Assembly: GCA_012295275.1 (NCBI GenBank)
Contig: CM022665.1
Location: 29,970,457 to 30,034,456, forward strand
DNA: 64,000 nucleotides
Direction: 5' to 3'
DNA from: Chrysomallon squamiferum
Lineage: Eukaryota; Mollusca; Gastropoda; Neomphalida; Peltospiridae
Of this stretch, positions 30,101 through 40,927 are shown piece after piece. Below the pieces are notes generated by a model. It searched no databases. It was not told the origin of the DNA and worked only from the letters and a program-made list of their open reading frames with translations. The translations under genes and the position numbers were made by a program. The number at the start of each line of letters is the position of its first letter. Position 1 is the first letter of the stretch.

Positions 30101-31709
30101 TGAACTTAATGAAAGGAAAACCTTAAATGCTTTTTAAGAATATTTTAAAGATCCTATAAATACCTGCAGAATAGATTTACAAAATTGTTCCTATCCATTC
30201 TCCCCCAAGAAAAACCCCCTAAAACATCAACATAAATTTTCACAACTAAATCTATAAATAATAAAAATTAAATAATTATATAATATTGTGTTTATGTACT
30301 GATTTTATAAGTAATTTCAGGTACTAACAATGGAATTAATTGTTTTTGTTTTTTTCACAAAATATAACTAGATCAATGTGCAGATGTTAATTCTGTTATT
30401 ATTAATATTTAAATACAGTTTTTATACAGTTAACTTGCATATTATTTTAATATTATCGTAATCAGATATAATGTCTTCATTTTATTGTGCAAACTGATAC
30501 ATATATTACTTGTTGAGCTATGAATGAGTTGCTTATATTCTTCTTTAAAAAAAAGCATGGTCATACATGCATTGAAAAGAAATGCAGTGTAAGTTAGGAG
30601 ATTAAGCTAACAAAAATGATAAAGTAAAATTTACCTGTATTGTGGAAGAGAATATCAACTGCAAAGGCTTCATTCAGTAAGTTAAAGAAATAGAAAAAAT
30701 AATTTTAAAATGTTGTCACACTGTATCCATATCCCTTCAGTTTTAAGTAAGTATTACTAAAGTTTTGAAATAATTTGATGATAAAATATTTGCTGTAGGA
30801 TATTTCCCATCATACTTGTTCTATCAATCTCTTTAAAAAATATGAGTTCTCATTTTTATATTTTTGTTAGGCAGGTGTTTGTGGATATACAGTTGAAATT
30901 TGCATTTCTTTTTATTCTTTTCTTCTTCTTCTTTCTTTTTTAAAATTTTTTTTTTATTATTAAAATGTGTGTGTGTGTGTATTTATGTCAGAATAGTTCA
31001 GATTTAATGATCATCTCTGCATAAATAGCTTGCAGAGAAAATAAAATGTTTTATTGGTTTATTTATTTATTTAATTTTTTTTTTTTTTTTTTTAAATTAA
31101 ATAATTTAGCTTGGCTAGATTGCACATTCTCAGTAACTTTTTCTGCAAGTAATATCTTGTTGATTTTGTAGAGGAGGTGAAGAGAAAAAGTCATCCTCTC
31201 CAAGAAGCATTCAGCCAAACAGTGACCACAACTATGAGAGTGCCCAGAGATTCACATCACACATGTACAATGATTCCACGCTGTCTTCTGGACGTAGTTC
31301 TGATGATGGTCGAGCTTCCTATCAGAACCATCCAAACTCAAATGATAACTACATATCACGTGCTGATGGTCATCAAAGCTCAGGAGATGAGTTACATTCA
31401 AGAAACAGTTCACACGACAGTTCTGATTATTCTGCATCAGGTAAGTCATATATTAGTTCATAAAATGTAATTAAATGTAAATATAATTGTTGTTATAACT
31501 GGCCAACATTATATAGACCCAAGCTACTGTTATATCTGAATTTTGGTTACATTACTATGATAGGACCACTTCCTCAGTTAGCGTGTTTGATTTAGTAAGT
31601 ATTCTCAATGTCATGAACTTGTAAAATCTGTAATATAAATATCATGCTATGTACATGTACTGGACTATACAGTTAGTATTGTTATTAGTATTATTATTAT
31701 TATTATTAC

Positions 31710-31769
<60 letters not shown>

Positions 31770-32104
31770 TGCTATTACTACTACTACTACTATTATTATT
31801 ATTAATATTATAGTTTTAATTTAGATTAATATTCATTAGCGCACACTTTGGGTCACACAGACAATGGTTTTTGACTAATATATCTATACATATGGTGTCA
31901 TGTCTTTAGAAAGATACCTATAAACAGTTACTTGATGTTGGAGTACCTCATTGCAGGAGATTTCAAATTACGTTTGACACTCAGTAACCTGTATTATACC
32001 TGGTAATCCTGTTTTGAAATATTGTTAACAAAAGTTTATCTAGATATATGTATATCTCACTTATTATCTCTGTTTATATATTATGTATGCATGTATGTGC
32101 ATTG

Positions 32105-32142
<38 letters not shown>

Positions 32143-32375
32143 GTATATATGTGTATATATGTTGTATATATGTTGTATATATGTTGTATATATGTTTGTG
32201 TGTGTGTTTGTTGTGTGTATTATGTGTGTCTGTATTTATGTGTGTATGTATGTATGTTTATAAATACATACACATACATGTAAATTATTTTCTATGATGC
32301 GTATTTAGTGAAAGATAAAAAAAGCAGAAACAAAACAATTTTTTTTTTTTTTAAGTTTTTTTTCTTTTTTTTTTT

Positions 32376-32423
<48 letters not shown>

Positions 32424-34182
32424 GAGTAAACAGTAAAAATGAACTGTTTGAACAGGATCAACCATAATCAAGTGACAGGTTGAGTGCTAGCACACTGAAT
32501 TTCTGTGTAAACTCCAGTTTCCAGAACTCAGATTCTTCACATTCTAATAATATTATCAGATGTGTGTTTAGTTTAAAAAAATAATAATAATAATTAAAAA
32601 TATTTTAACCTACAAACTGATGTTGTAGAGAATCACTAATTTTGCACGATAATTTCTATTGATACAACTTTCATTTATGTAAATGATTGACTGAATCATT
32701 TATCAAACCATTTTTTCCATCTGTTTTATTTAAATGAGTGAATTTAGTGAATTACCAGAATCATTTGTTTGATAAAAGCAGTTCAGTAAATGATTCAGTC
32801 AGTGACTTACATAAATGAAAGTTGTTTAATGTGTAACTCATTTAACTGAAATAAATGGACAATTGTCAATAAATTAATGATTTAACTGAAATAATGGAAA
32901 AGAGCCTAGTTAAGCACTTACTTTGCTGAAATAAATGAAAGTGTTTTACTAAATTTTCCTTTATCTGAAACAGATGGAGCTAGCTAGTTGAATAAAAATA
33001 AATAGATAAAATCAGTAAATCAAAATTTAAATGGAAGTAGTTTATCACAACTTTTTATCAAATATATAAACCACAACTAATCCTTTCATTCAAAATAAAC
33101 CATTTTTAATTTTAAACAAAATAGAAGTAGCTCAGTAAAGTACTCATGGTGATTAAGTAGTTTGATAAATCATTTAGTGTAGTCAAAAATGAATGGAAAT
33201 AGTTGAGTAAATCACTTCTGTTTTTCTTGAGCCAAAGTAAGAATAATAGAGTAAACTTGGCTTAACAAACTGTGAAAATAAACAGATACAGCTGTCACAT
33301 ACAGTCAGGTATGACTTGGTTACGCTTTAATGAAGTAAGAGACCATAGTTTATTGATCACACATGGCTTTTGTTATTTAATAGAACCATAATGTTTTATT
33401 TTGTGTGTCTGTATGTGAAATCTGAATTTTTTTTATTATTATTTTTTTACTGACATTTATGGTTGATGATACTTAGACTTGTTGAAAATTATAATCTACA
33501 AATTGTATGATACTTAATGGTGTTTATTAATATGATTTACATTGACTTTATAAATTTAGTTATAGAAATTAATAGCTAAAAATAGCATGTGAGTTTATGT
33601 ATATCAGTCTTTCTGTTTATGGTTTGTCTTGTTAGTATTAACAGTGAAACTGTTGTAGATAACAGGAAGATGTGTCATTATTTGGTATTTTGGAGTTTTC
33701 AAAAATAAATTTAGTTTTTATCCAATATAAACCTAATTGTAGGCACAGGAATTATGACTTTGTAAATTTAATTATAGAAATTTCTATCTAAACATAGCAT
33801 GTGAGTTTATGAATTTCAGTCTTTCTGTGTATGGTTTGTGTTGTTACCTTTAACAGTGAAACTTTTGCAGATGACAGGAAGATGTATCATTATTTGGTAA
33901 CCGTCAACAACAAAAAAAATTGAAAAAAAGAAGAAAATTGAAGTCTTTAGGGAATAATTTGTATTTGAAACTGAGCAGTTCATTAGGTTCACTTTGTTGG
34001 CATGTTGGGTTTTTTTTGTTTGTTTTTTTCACAAATTGATTTACATTTGGACAAGCAAATAAAGTGACAGATTTTAAAAACAATGAAGTATTTCTTCATC
34101 TGTCTTACATAATTGGTTTGTTTAATATGAAAACTCATTTTATACTGAATACTCGATTTAACAACTAATTAATATTTGATTG

Positions 34183-34221
<39 letters not shown>

Positions 34222-37200
34222 ATGTATGTATGTATGTATGTATGTATGTATGTATGTATGTATGAATGAATGAATGAATGAATGAGCATATACTATTTAT
34301 ATACTTCAATGCACAAGTATTCACATGGTAAACCAAAATGTGTTTGATAGCTTATTGATGTTCAATAAAATAGCCATAATAAGCTTATGTCATTACTAGC
34401 AGATAATTAAAATTTAACTGTATGTTCACTTGTTTAATTAAATGGTTTGAAGTGAAATAAAATAGATATTTCCATTTTTCAAAATCCAGTATTTATATGG
34501 TCTCTGCAGTTCTGGTTTTTTGTTTTGTTTGTTTTTTTTTGGTTTGTTTGAGATTTTTTTCATTTGTCTGATAAATAATAAGAAGAGTAATTTGTGGGTA
34601 GTTCTCAAATTACATTAAACATTACATATATATATATATATATATATATAGCTAACAGATGTCTTTTTAAAAAGAAAAAAAAAAGAAATCAATGTCACTT
34701 ACATTTGACCTTTATTCTACATGAATTGTAAATAAGTACCAGAGAAGAAATGTGTGCTTTGGGTTGTCCCATAAATTGTGGAAATATCTGTTACGAATGA
34801 GGAAATAATTCTAGGTCACTACACAGTATTGTACATTTTTATGTGGTTTTTCTTTGAGACAAGTTATTTGAATATTATATAACTGCTAATTTATTAATTT
34901 CTGCTACTTTATGGCCTAAATATACATGCACAGCTGCAGTGTTGTGCATGTCAGTGCAGAGTTTTTGACAGGTATTTGTGTTTGTCGATGGATGTGTCTG
35001 CTGACAGGTTGTTGAAAGATACTTTTAAACTTTTGTAGCTCTGCTATGTTGTTTTCTGTTAGACCCAGTTGGTCAGTGCTTGTGGGCAGTTTGGTATTAT
35101 ATTGTTGCTTATCATTATTATTATTTTAATTTTCGTGGTTGTGTTTTGAGGTAGAGTTTATGAGACACATTTTCAAAACTCAGCTTGGTGAATGTGCATA
35201 ATAGTTTCCTGATCAAAAGATTGTTAAAATATTTTCTGATAAGATAGTTTTCTTGGCAGGAGGATTCAACATGTATCACGGTTTGTGTAGTGGTTGTATT
35301 TTTGTATGGAATTTTTTTGCATTAAAAATACTCTTATAGTGAATTAGCTTTTATAATATGATGGTACAAATTAATTTGTTCTAGTTTTTGTAAGCAGAGA
35401 AGCTAGAAACAAAATACACTGATAGTTATCCAAAATATCAGTACATTTTTTTGTCTTTACTTTTTTTATATATATTAGAGGTGTTTTTTTTTTTTTCATT
35501 TCTTTTTTTTTTTTTTTTTTTTTGTTCATTACTTTTTTGAGTAGCAGTTACAGATGTTAATTTCAGGAAATGTTTGATTTACTGTACTTCAGAAAAAAAG
35601 AAAAGATGATTAACTTTTTGACATAAAAAGAAGATCGCTGATAATTAGTGTTTTATTTTAATTTAAATCAGGAAATAAACCTAACCATACTTTAATGCTA
35701 ATGTATTTAAATATGTATTAAATGTCAATTTATTTCATTTAGCAGACTATTAAAGAAAGTGCTTGTCAATTAATTTCATAAATGAAGTATTGCCTCAGTT
35801 TTACACCTTATTAAAACATAGATTTAAATTATATTTTATTCATATTTTAAAGAACTTGTAATTCCTAAAAGAAAAGTTAATAAATTTTTTCATAAATCTG
35901 TTATTTTCATTCAAATATTTACCTTTTCTTTGATGGGTTCTTATAAATTATTTTATGTTTGTTCTACTTTGCTGCAACTTTATTGCAGATGTATATTGCA
36001 CAGAAATCTTTTGTTTTATTGTTTTAACAATGAAAAAAAAAAAAAAAGCAAACAAAATCCAATGCAATTTTCCACATTTTCAACATGAATTGTAAAAGAT
36101 AAAACAAGAAAGAGGATAAATCTTACAATTTTTTTTTACTTGTAAATAATGTATTTGTTTTTTGTTTTAGGTGGTAGCAACAGACACTGGAATCAAAGAT
36201 CAATGATTCAGAATCCAAATCAGGTTTGATATTTATTTTTTTATAACAGTTTATACATGTATATACTATAACACTGTTATAGCTAACTCTTGTTTTCTCT
36301 TTGACAAAAGACAGAATTAAAATTTATATCTAGTCGCTGTACAGTTTTTGGTTGATTAAACAGACTGAAATGTTCCGTTAACTGTCATATGCCATTCCAC
36401 AATTGTTTCCATTCTAGTTCACAAATATTTTTAAGTTGTATAATAAGTGACACTACTGCTGCTTTTTACTGTAATCAAAACTATTTAGATATTTATATTC
36501 AGAAATGAATAATTAATATCAGAAGTATATACATTTTAAATTAAATATTAATGTCGGTTCTCTTCAAAAAAGAAAATGAATGGTTTCTAAAATACTAAAT
36601 ATTTTGTTGTTTATCATACATATTAATTTATTAATTATTTTATTTTCATTTTCACTTTAAATTAATTTAAGAATTAAATAACATTTCCATTCTACCTTCT
36701 GAAATAACTTGTTGTTTATTTGGTGAGTTTTTATATATTTTTTTTTTTTTTTTTTTTTTTTTTCAAGGCTAAGCGAAGTGATTTGAGCAGTGGCATGGAT
36801 TCCAGTCAGAATACATATGTCAGTTCTTCAGAAAGTGTATACACGACATCATCTCAATCGACAAGCTATGTGTCACCGCAAAGACGACACTACCTCGGCT
36901 CACAGCAGCCAGATTTCTCATACACTGGCACCCCACTCACTGGAAACATAGCTCTCGAACTACTCAAACAGACACAGAACACAAAATACCTGCTTCGTCA
37001 GGGCAGTGATAATCCATCTCATGGCTTCACACCAGATCAGCCAGCAAACTCCAACACGAATCTCAGTCAAATTAGTGAGGGTTCAACATACTCCAGTGGG
37101 TCATCACATGCCCATCATATGGTCAAGGAATCTAGTGACAGAGGAATGGCTGCAAGCAGAAGTAAATTTTATGTTTTTGTCTTCTTCAGTTTAATAACTT

Positions 37201-40200
37201 CGTGTCACAGAATGCAGTCAATTCCTACAAACGGTTGAAGATAAATAAGCTTTGTTTGTTTTCCTAATTACGTTTGTATATCTTTTGTTCTGTCATAGTT
37301 GTTTTTTCTATGTTTATTTCTATAATTTAATGCTAGTTCTAACTTTATAAATGAAGTGAATAGTATTTGTATATATATATATTTCAGATATTTATTTCAT
37401 GTGTGTGTGTGTATGTTTGTGAGACTGTTATATATTTTTATTTTGTATTTCCTATTTTCTGCTTAGTCTAATTTTTTATTTTTCCTTGTTATTTTAAGAT
37501 GACCCTTTAGTTCCTCAGAGGAAGGAATCACTGCAGCATGTAAACAAACCCATAAAAGCTCTCCAGCAAAAACACAACCAGTTAGATGCATCACCTCACA
37601 GTAGTACAAACAGCAGTCCTCAGTCATCTTACAGGTAAATAGTAGAAAAGTGTTAGGAGATATCAGATGTATACATTTAGTTATTTAGCTGCATATCTTT
37701 TTTTACTGGTTTTAAAGTATTTTGAAACTATATTTATTACAATTTAGCCAATAGTTTTGGGTATAATGTTCTGACTTGTGTCTTACACATAACTGTTTTT
37801 TCCTTTTACCTGTATAAAGAAACCTGTCCGGGATGTCTTCAGAAGAATCTCTTGCCACTCGACTCAGGCCTGGTGCTACCAGCCACTCTCGAACCATTAA
37901 ACCTCTATCGAACAACTTCCAGGAAGAACTGATGAGACTCATAGATCCAGATGTGTCTGAACGAGACCTTGCTAACTTTGTTGTGAGCAAAGTTTGTCAA
38001 CTTTATATCTGTTTTTCTGTGTATATATAAATTAATAGTAGTATTTCTTTCCTTTATATACATACATATTATTTAATTTATCAGATTTCAGGAAATTGTG
38101 AATGCCAGTGCTGTACAAATGTTCATGTTTTTTTGTTTTTATTGGGATAATATTTTAGATTATTTATTCTTATTATCTCTTATAGCTCTCTCTCTTCCAG
38201 ACTTTATTCAGTTTTCCTATTATCATATTACATAATAAAAAAGTTAATTATTTTAACCTTCTTAATAATTACACTGGAGTATGTAACTTGTACTCATCAC
38301 ACTTAGCCTACCAGTCATTATTTAGTTTTGTTAATGTTAATTCTGTTTTTTGCTGTATAAATTCTATTTCATTCTGAGAGAATTGTTTTAAATATAATTT
38401 CAGTCAAGGAAATCTAGTCATCCTCGCAGGACTCGTCGACTGCAGAGAACCATGTCTGACGAGAGTCTGCACAGTACAAAGGGCACAATCTCTGCTGCTG
38501 ACATCAGTCACATTGGCAGCAGTGATGCCCTCTTTTCATCAGCAATTCCTGTTCATATTACTCGCATGGATGACAGTGACAGGAATCAGAGGTTGGTTAA
38601 TGTCATGAACATCCCACTTTCATGAAACCATAGGTTCATAACATTTCTGAAAACCTTTGAAACATTTAAGGAGATACCAGATTATGAATTTTTTTACTAT
38701 AAACGTCACTATCTCTCACACTGCATCTAATGTAAAAACATCAGAAAATATTTGCTGTGTTGAGCTCTTTATATATAGAGGGTTAAAAAAAAAAAAGAAG
38801 AATAGTACATTAGTTTAACTGTATCAGTGGTTCTGTCATTTACAAAGTACTATAATTTGTTTTTCTAGGTTAAAAACATCAGAAAATATTTGCTGTGTTG
38901 AGTCTTTATATATAGAGGGTTAAAAAAAAAGAAAAAAGAAGAATAATGCATTAGATTAACTGTATCAGTGGTTCTGTCATTTACAAAGTACTATAATTTG
39001 TTTTTCTAGGTTGTCTCCTAGAGCTGTAATGGACTCTAAACTGAGTGTGCGCCCTCGAAGTCGCACCGTAATGGATTCACGTGGTCACGCTGTGCCCCTC
39101 CCAGAGAGTACTGCTGGTCTTAACTGGTCAAATCTGGTGGATGTGGCAACCAAAGCCATTGAAAGTATGCTGATAATGTATTTCACAAGAAAACTATTAC
39201 AAATAATAATATAAAAAAGAGAAATAATATTTTTGTAAAAACAGAATAATATTGGAACAGTATATAAATAGTTCAGTTATCTTTATCTATTTGATGTTGT
39301 TTTTCAAACAGTACAAAGACATCCTCTGAGATGTTGCCAAATTTATAAATATCTTAGCTATTTGATGCTATTTTTCTTCTTTTTTCTGTTTCCATTGATT
39401 TACTCAAAGGTTTATCAAATTTAGGGTTTAAATTTGTCTTTGGATGTGTTTTCCAATTGGAATCAAAACTTATAATTTTTATATTTTCCTTCTAAAAGCA
39501 GTAGTTATAAGGGATATTTTCTGCTAATGACTGTACAAATACTTGTTTTATTCTTCTAATTTTTTTAAGTGTAAATAATGATTAAAATAACTGTGTAGCT
39601 AATCATTTTTGATATTTAAGAAAAAATGTGCGGCATTGCTAATGTTAACATCATTAGGATAATTGACTATAGTTAATGCATTTAACTCATTATTTACTTT
39701 TTTATTTATTTTTATCCATATTTGAAGTCTTGAATCACATTTTATTAATTTTTTTTTTTTATCAAAATCAATAGTTAAAATTCTCTTGTTTAGAAAATAA
39801 TATTGAAATCAAGTATACTGATCTATGTGCATTGGGTAAAGTTAATGTTAAATAAATTTGTTTGTTGTTTCAGCTGAGGATGGGAGCAGTAATCCTTCAG
39901 GGACAACACCAAGTGAGGTACATGATGACATCCCACCTCCAAGACCGCCTTCCCCACAAGATGCTGTTGCCCTCACTACAAATACAAGGTAGGCACAGAG
40001 CTTCTTTTTTTTGTAATTATTAGTTGGGGTATAAATATTTTATCTAAAATATCAAGCCATGATTTGCAGGGTATTTTTATTACATTGTTTTTGTCATTTG
40101 TTTTACAGTGATTTTGGAGGGTATAGTTGATTGGAGGGAGGTTTAAGTGTTTGTTGTCACTTTTGTTAATTTTTTAATATTTTTAAATTTTGTTTTGCAG

Positions 40201-40751
40201 TTGGAGAACAGCAGGACTGAGTCCTCAGCAGGCTATACAAGAGCTGGAGATGAAACTAGCTCAGGTGCAGCAACAGCTTGAAAAAGTTAGTTTTTAAAAT
40301 TAATTACTGTCGAGTTTCTGTGTGATCTTGTTTAAATTTTAAAGAAATGGAAAATCTTAAATGTTTGATGGCCTTCAGTTAAAAAATGTAATAATGACAA
40401 AAATTCAAGTAATGTTGTTATACATTGCTTTTTCAATTTGTTGAAAAAAACAACTGTAAATATTATTTTCATTTTACTAAACTGTAGTTAATATTATTAA
40501 AACGTTTGACCATTATCACAATATCATTGAAATATTTTGCTTCATCATTATAAGATGTATAATGTGTAATTTCAGTTATTTTCAAAATTTAATTGTGCTG
40601 TTTTTAGGAAAGAAAAGAAAAACTGGCACTGGAGACTGAAAATCAGCAGCTTCGCTCTGATAATGTTAGGTTGCAGGAAGAATCGCAGACTGCAGCAGCC
40701 CAACTTCGCCGATTCACTGAATGGTTTTTTAACACTATAGACAGACAGTGA
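11870..40751 (+). CDS. SIPA1L: SIPA1-like RapGAP (signal-induced proliferation-associated 1-like), 24 coding exons
   Basis: Spliced product of 1645 aa, a GTPase-activating protein for Rap small GTPases; vertebrate relatives act at the cortical cytoskeleton and postsynaptic sites. Exons: 11870-13325, 17983-18134, 19022-19210, 21237-21312, 21513-21611, 22005-22108, 22328-22485, 22844-22950, 23317-23451, 23763-23860, 24435-24580, 24784-24898, 25459-25709, 27377-27526, 31172-31440, 36171-36223, 36768-37161, 37499-37634, 37820-37982, 38404-38591, 39010-39164, 39874-39988, 40201-40285, 40608-40751. Every junction is GT-AG and keeps phase. Conserved blocks in order: HREYGSTSS (~185), [11 protein letters not shown] (~347), [11 protein letters not shown] (~389), RapGAP (~600-825), PDZ (~946-1025), Ser-rich tail, C-terminal coiled coil ending in [12 protein letters not shown]. 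The ATG at 11870 has G at -3 and +4. The frame stays open upstream to the acceptor, so extra N-terminal coding exons are possible. Vertebrates have three paralogues; which one is closest was not resolved. Exon 19 has a second possible donor 9 nt downstream. Confidence 0.95.
13939..14748. repeat. Long inverted repeat (foldback/MITE-like) with GT/AC core
   Basis: Two arms of about 400 bases are reverse complements with only scattered mismatches and small indels. The left arm begins GGAAAAAATGGCACC and the right arm ends GGTGCCATTTTTTCC. Matching internal blocks include TTGGTTTTGCTTAACAAAG (left) against CTTTGTTAAGCAAAACCAA (right), and ATGCATACCATAGTTAAAAT against its complement near 14430-14450. 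The centre is (GT)n, then TTTATATATATATATAAA, then (AC)n. A partial copy of the end motif (GTGCCATTTTTTCC) recurs at 14760-14772. No coding capacity and no clear target-site duplication were seen. Confidence 0.9.
15796..15860. repeat. (TA)n(GA)n compound microsatellite
   Basis: About eight TA units run directly into about 24 GA units, inside SIPA1L intron 1. The apparent Arg/Glu-rich peptide in one frame is a product of the repeat. Confidence 0.95.
20858..21030 (+). repeat. Dispersed repeat, copy A (SIPA1L intron 3)
   Basis: About 170 bases, similar in the same orientation to 22609-22785. Shared blocks include CAGATTAAAA, ATCCTTGTTA, TATCATACTT, AATAAAACA and ACTTGG-AGTATA, followed by a CAGCA motif. 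No coding potential or terminal inverted repeats were seen. It may be a SINE or MITE fragment, or an old local duplication. Confidence 0.65.
21237..23451 (+). CDS. SIPA1L: SIPA1L RapGAP catalytic region, exons 4-9
   Basis: Exons 4 to 9 encode residues 600-825, matching the Rap-GAP domain. Exon 4 carries [15 protein letters not shown] is completed at the exon 4/5 junction, and exon 5 gives [17 protein letters not shown]. Exon 7 carries [18 protein letters not shown]; by analogy with Rap1GAP the Asn of HIGND (residue 701) is the catalytic 'Asn thumb' that replaces the arginine finger of other GAPs, and it is intact. Exon 8 gives [16 protein letters not shown]. Exon 9 gives [11 protein letters not shown] and the TRTRQEYL helix that closes the domain. 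Nothing in the domain is broken, so the protein is expected to be an active GAP. The catalytic claim rests on family knowledge. Confidence 0.93.
22609..22785 (+). repeat. Dispersed repeat, copy B (SIPA1L intron 7)
   Basis: Second copy of the element at 20858-21030, about 1.75 kb downstream and in the same orientation. It has diverged moderately by substitutions and small indels. It ends roughly 60 bases before exon 8. Confidence 0.65.
23170..23215. repeat. (TTA)n microsatellite
   Basis: About 15 TTA units in SIPA1L intron 8, roughly 100 bases before exon 9. The Leu-rich and Asn-rich peptides on the two strands are artefacts of the repeat. Confidence 0.9.
23861..24165 (+). repeat. Degenerate minisatellite starting at the exon 10 splice donor
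   Basis: Four diverged copies of a 65-79 base unit begin with GTATATTA followed by a CTAATTCAT-like block and TTATTTCAAA-TATTAAA. The units start at 23861, 23926, 24003 and 24082. The first GTATATTA is the donor of SIPA1L exon 10 itself, and the pre-unit motif (A)CAGGTACT recurs before later copies, so the donor context has been partly copied several times within the intron. Confidence 0.75.
24943..25244 (-). mobile_element. 302 bp pogo/Tigger-like TIR element (MITE)
   Basis: Begins CTGGTCAAGTATCCTTTATC and ends GGATCCTCAGCCTG, with imperfect terminal inverted repeats and TA dinucleotides directly outside both ends, as for Tc1/mariner-superfamily insertions. Read on the minus strand it starts CAGGCTGAGGATCCTTCATC, then GAAATGCTTGGGAC, and later ATAATGAGATA and TGTGCATG. 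From memory these resemble consensus blocks of mammalian pogo/Tigger-type non-autonomous elements; a database comparison is needed. No transposase remnant. It occupies most of SIPA1L intron 12. Confidence 0.75.
25459..25709 (+). CDS. SIPA1L: SIPA1L PDZ domain exon (exon 13)
   Basis: This exon encodes residues 946 to about 1029, a complete PDZ domain. Its carboxylate-binding loop is in [10 protein letters not shown] (residues 954-963). Other family blocks are [26 protein letters not shown] and [18 protein letters not shown] domains bind C-terminal peptides of membrane or scaffold proteins; in vertebrate SIPA1L proteins this domain recruits the GAP to partners. Conservation here is among the highest in the protein. 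Confidence 0.95.
27107..27186. repeat. (AAT)n / (GATAAT)n compound microsatellite
   Basis: AAT units, then about six GATAAT units, then AAT units again, in SIPA1L intron 13. The Asn/Asp-rich and Ile-rich peptides in this stretch are repeat artefacts. Confidence 0.92.
27527..31171 (+). other. SIPA1L intron 14
   Basis: A 3.6 kb intron with no supported exon. It contains ordinary AT-rich sequence, poly(T) tracts just before exon 15 (about 31078-31094) and a short (TG)n near 30967. I see nothing else to annotate. Confidence 0.8.
31684..31803. repeat. (ATT)n microsatellite with interruptions
   Basis: About 120 bases of ATT-type units, interrupted by ACT variants, in SIPA1L intron 15. Confidence 0.93.
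32106..32260. repeat. (TG)n with TTGTATATATG and TATG units
   Basis: A TG run (32106-32134) is followed by TATG/TATATG units, three copies of an 11-base TTGTATATATG unit and more TG-rich sequence. The Cys/Val/Tyr-rich reading frames over it are repeat artefacts. Confidence 0.9.
32339..32422. repeat. Poly(T) followed by (GT)n
   Basis: A nearly pure T tract (to 32380) joins about 21 GT units. It lies in SIPA1L intron 15. Confidence 0.93.
32665..33260. repeat. Inverted repeat plus degenerate tandem array
   Basis: CAACTTTCATTTATGTAAAT at 32665 is the near complement of ACATAAATGAAAGTTG ending at 32824, extended inward by AATGATT-GACTGAATCATTTA against TAAATGATTCAGTCAGTGAC. The hairpin arms are therefore about 40 bases around a 75-base loop. 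Downstream to about 33260, loosely related units recur containing CAGTAAA, ACTGAAATAAATG and GGAAGTAG. It looks like an old foldback element that seeded a decayed minisatellite. Confidence 0.6.
33544..33900 (+). repeat. Diverged direct duplication (~155 bp unit)
   Basis: The block starting GACTTTATAAATTTA at 33544 recurs at 33756 as GACTTTGTAAATTTA, an offset of 212 bases. Shared stretches include ATAGCATGTGAGTTTATG, TCAGTCTTTCTGT-TATGG, AACAGTGAAACT and ACAGGAAGATGT-TCATTA. The copies are diverged and separated by about 55 unique bases. No coding meaning was found. Confidence 0.8.
34180..34285. repeat. (TG)n(TATG)n(AATG)n compound microsatellite
   Basis: TG units, then about 15 TATG units, then about five AATG units, in SIPA1L intron 15. 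Confidence 0.95.
36768..37161 (+). CDS. SIPA1L: SIPA1L Ser-rich tail exon (exon 17)
   Basis: A 394 nt exon encoding about 131 residues of Ser/Thr/Gln-rich sequence, likely disordered and a phosphorylation target. It begins [14 protein letters not shown], directly after a run of more than 25 T and CAAG. The long poly(T) makes the polypyrimidine tract unusually strong. It ends in the codon split before GTAAAT, continuing as NDPLVPQRK in exon 18. Confidence 0.9.
38733..39009 (+). repeat. Tandem duplication carrying the exon 21 splice acceptor
   Basis: About 138-141 bases occur twice in tandem (about 38733-38868 and 38871-39009). Both copies share ACATCAGAAAATATTTGC, TTTATATATAGAGGGTTAAA, GTATCAGTGGTTCTGTCATT and TTACAAAGTAC, and end in TTTGTTTTTCTAG. 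The second copy's AG (39008-39009) is the true acceptor of SIPA1L exon 21. The first copy's AG (38867-38868) is an equally good decoy. Use of the decoy would insert the second copy and reach an in-frame TAA after about 17 codons. Confidence 0.9.
40201..40751 (+). CDS. SIPA1L: SIPA1L C-terminal coiled coil, exons 23-24
   Basis: The last two coding exons (40201-40285 and 40608-40751) encode about 76 residues. They contain a heptad-like leucine zipper from [18 protein letters not shown] through [19 protein letters not shown], and end [12 protein letters not shown] then TGA (40749-40751). This C-terminal zipper plus FTEW-FNTID ending is diagnostic for the SIPA1L subfamily, as opposed to Rap1GAP proteins. 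Confidence 0.95.
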
Positions 40752-40894
40752 GCCGAGTGAATGTAGAAAGTTTAGTAAAGTAGTTATAACTGGGGATGTA
40801 AGACAGGTACTGTGTAATATAATACACAGGAGAGGCAGCAGTTTACAGAGCGTATTAAGCATGTATGTGTATTTTTTAATTAAAGATTTTATTT

Positions 40895-40927
<33 letters not shown>

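Larger units (their letters stand above)
31441..36170 (+). other. SIPA1L intron 15
   Basis: The largest intron (4.7 kb). It is a concentration of repeats: a long (ATT)n, several (TG)n tracts, an inverted repeat with a degenerate tandem array (32.66-33.26 kb), a diverged direct duplication (33.54-33.90 kb) and a TG/TATG/AATG compound microsatellite (34.18-34.29 kb). A less AT-rich block lies at about 34920-35160, but no exon could be supported there. Confidence 0.85.

Noticed and set aside
31684-31803. Possible CRISPR-like or satellite array
   Set aside because: It is a simple (ATT)n microsatellite without unique spacers; the window is a eukaryotic genome.
32048-32297. Three overlapping Cys/Tyr/Val-rich frames
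   Set aside because: All derive from TG and TATG microsatellite sequence.
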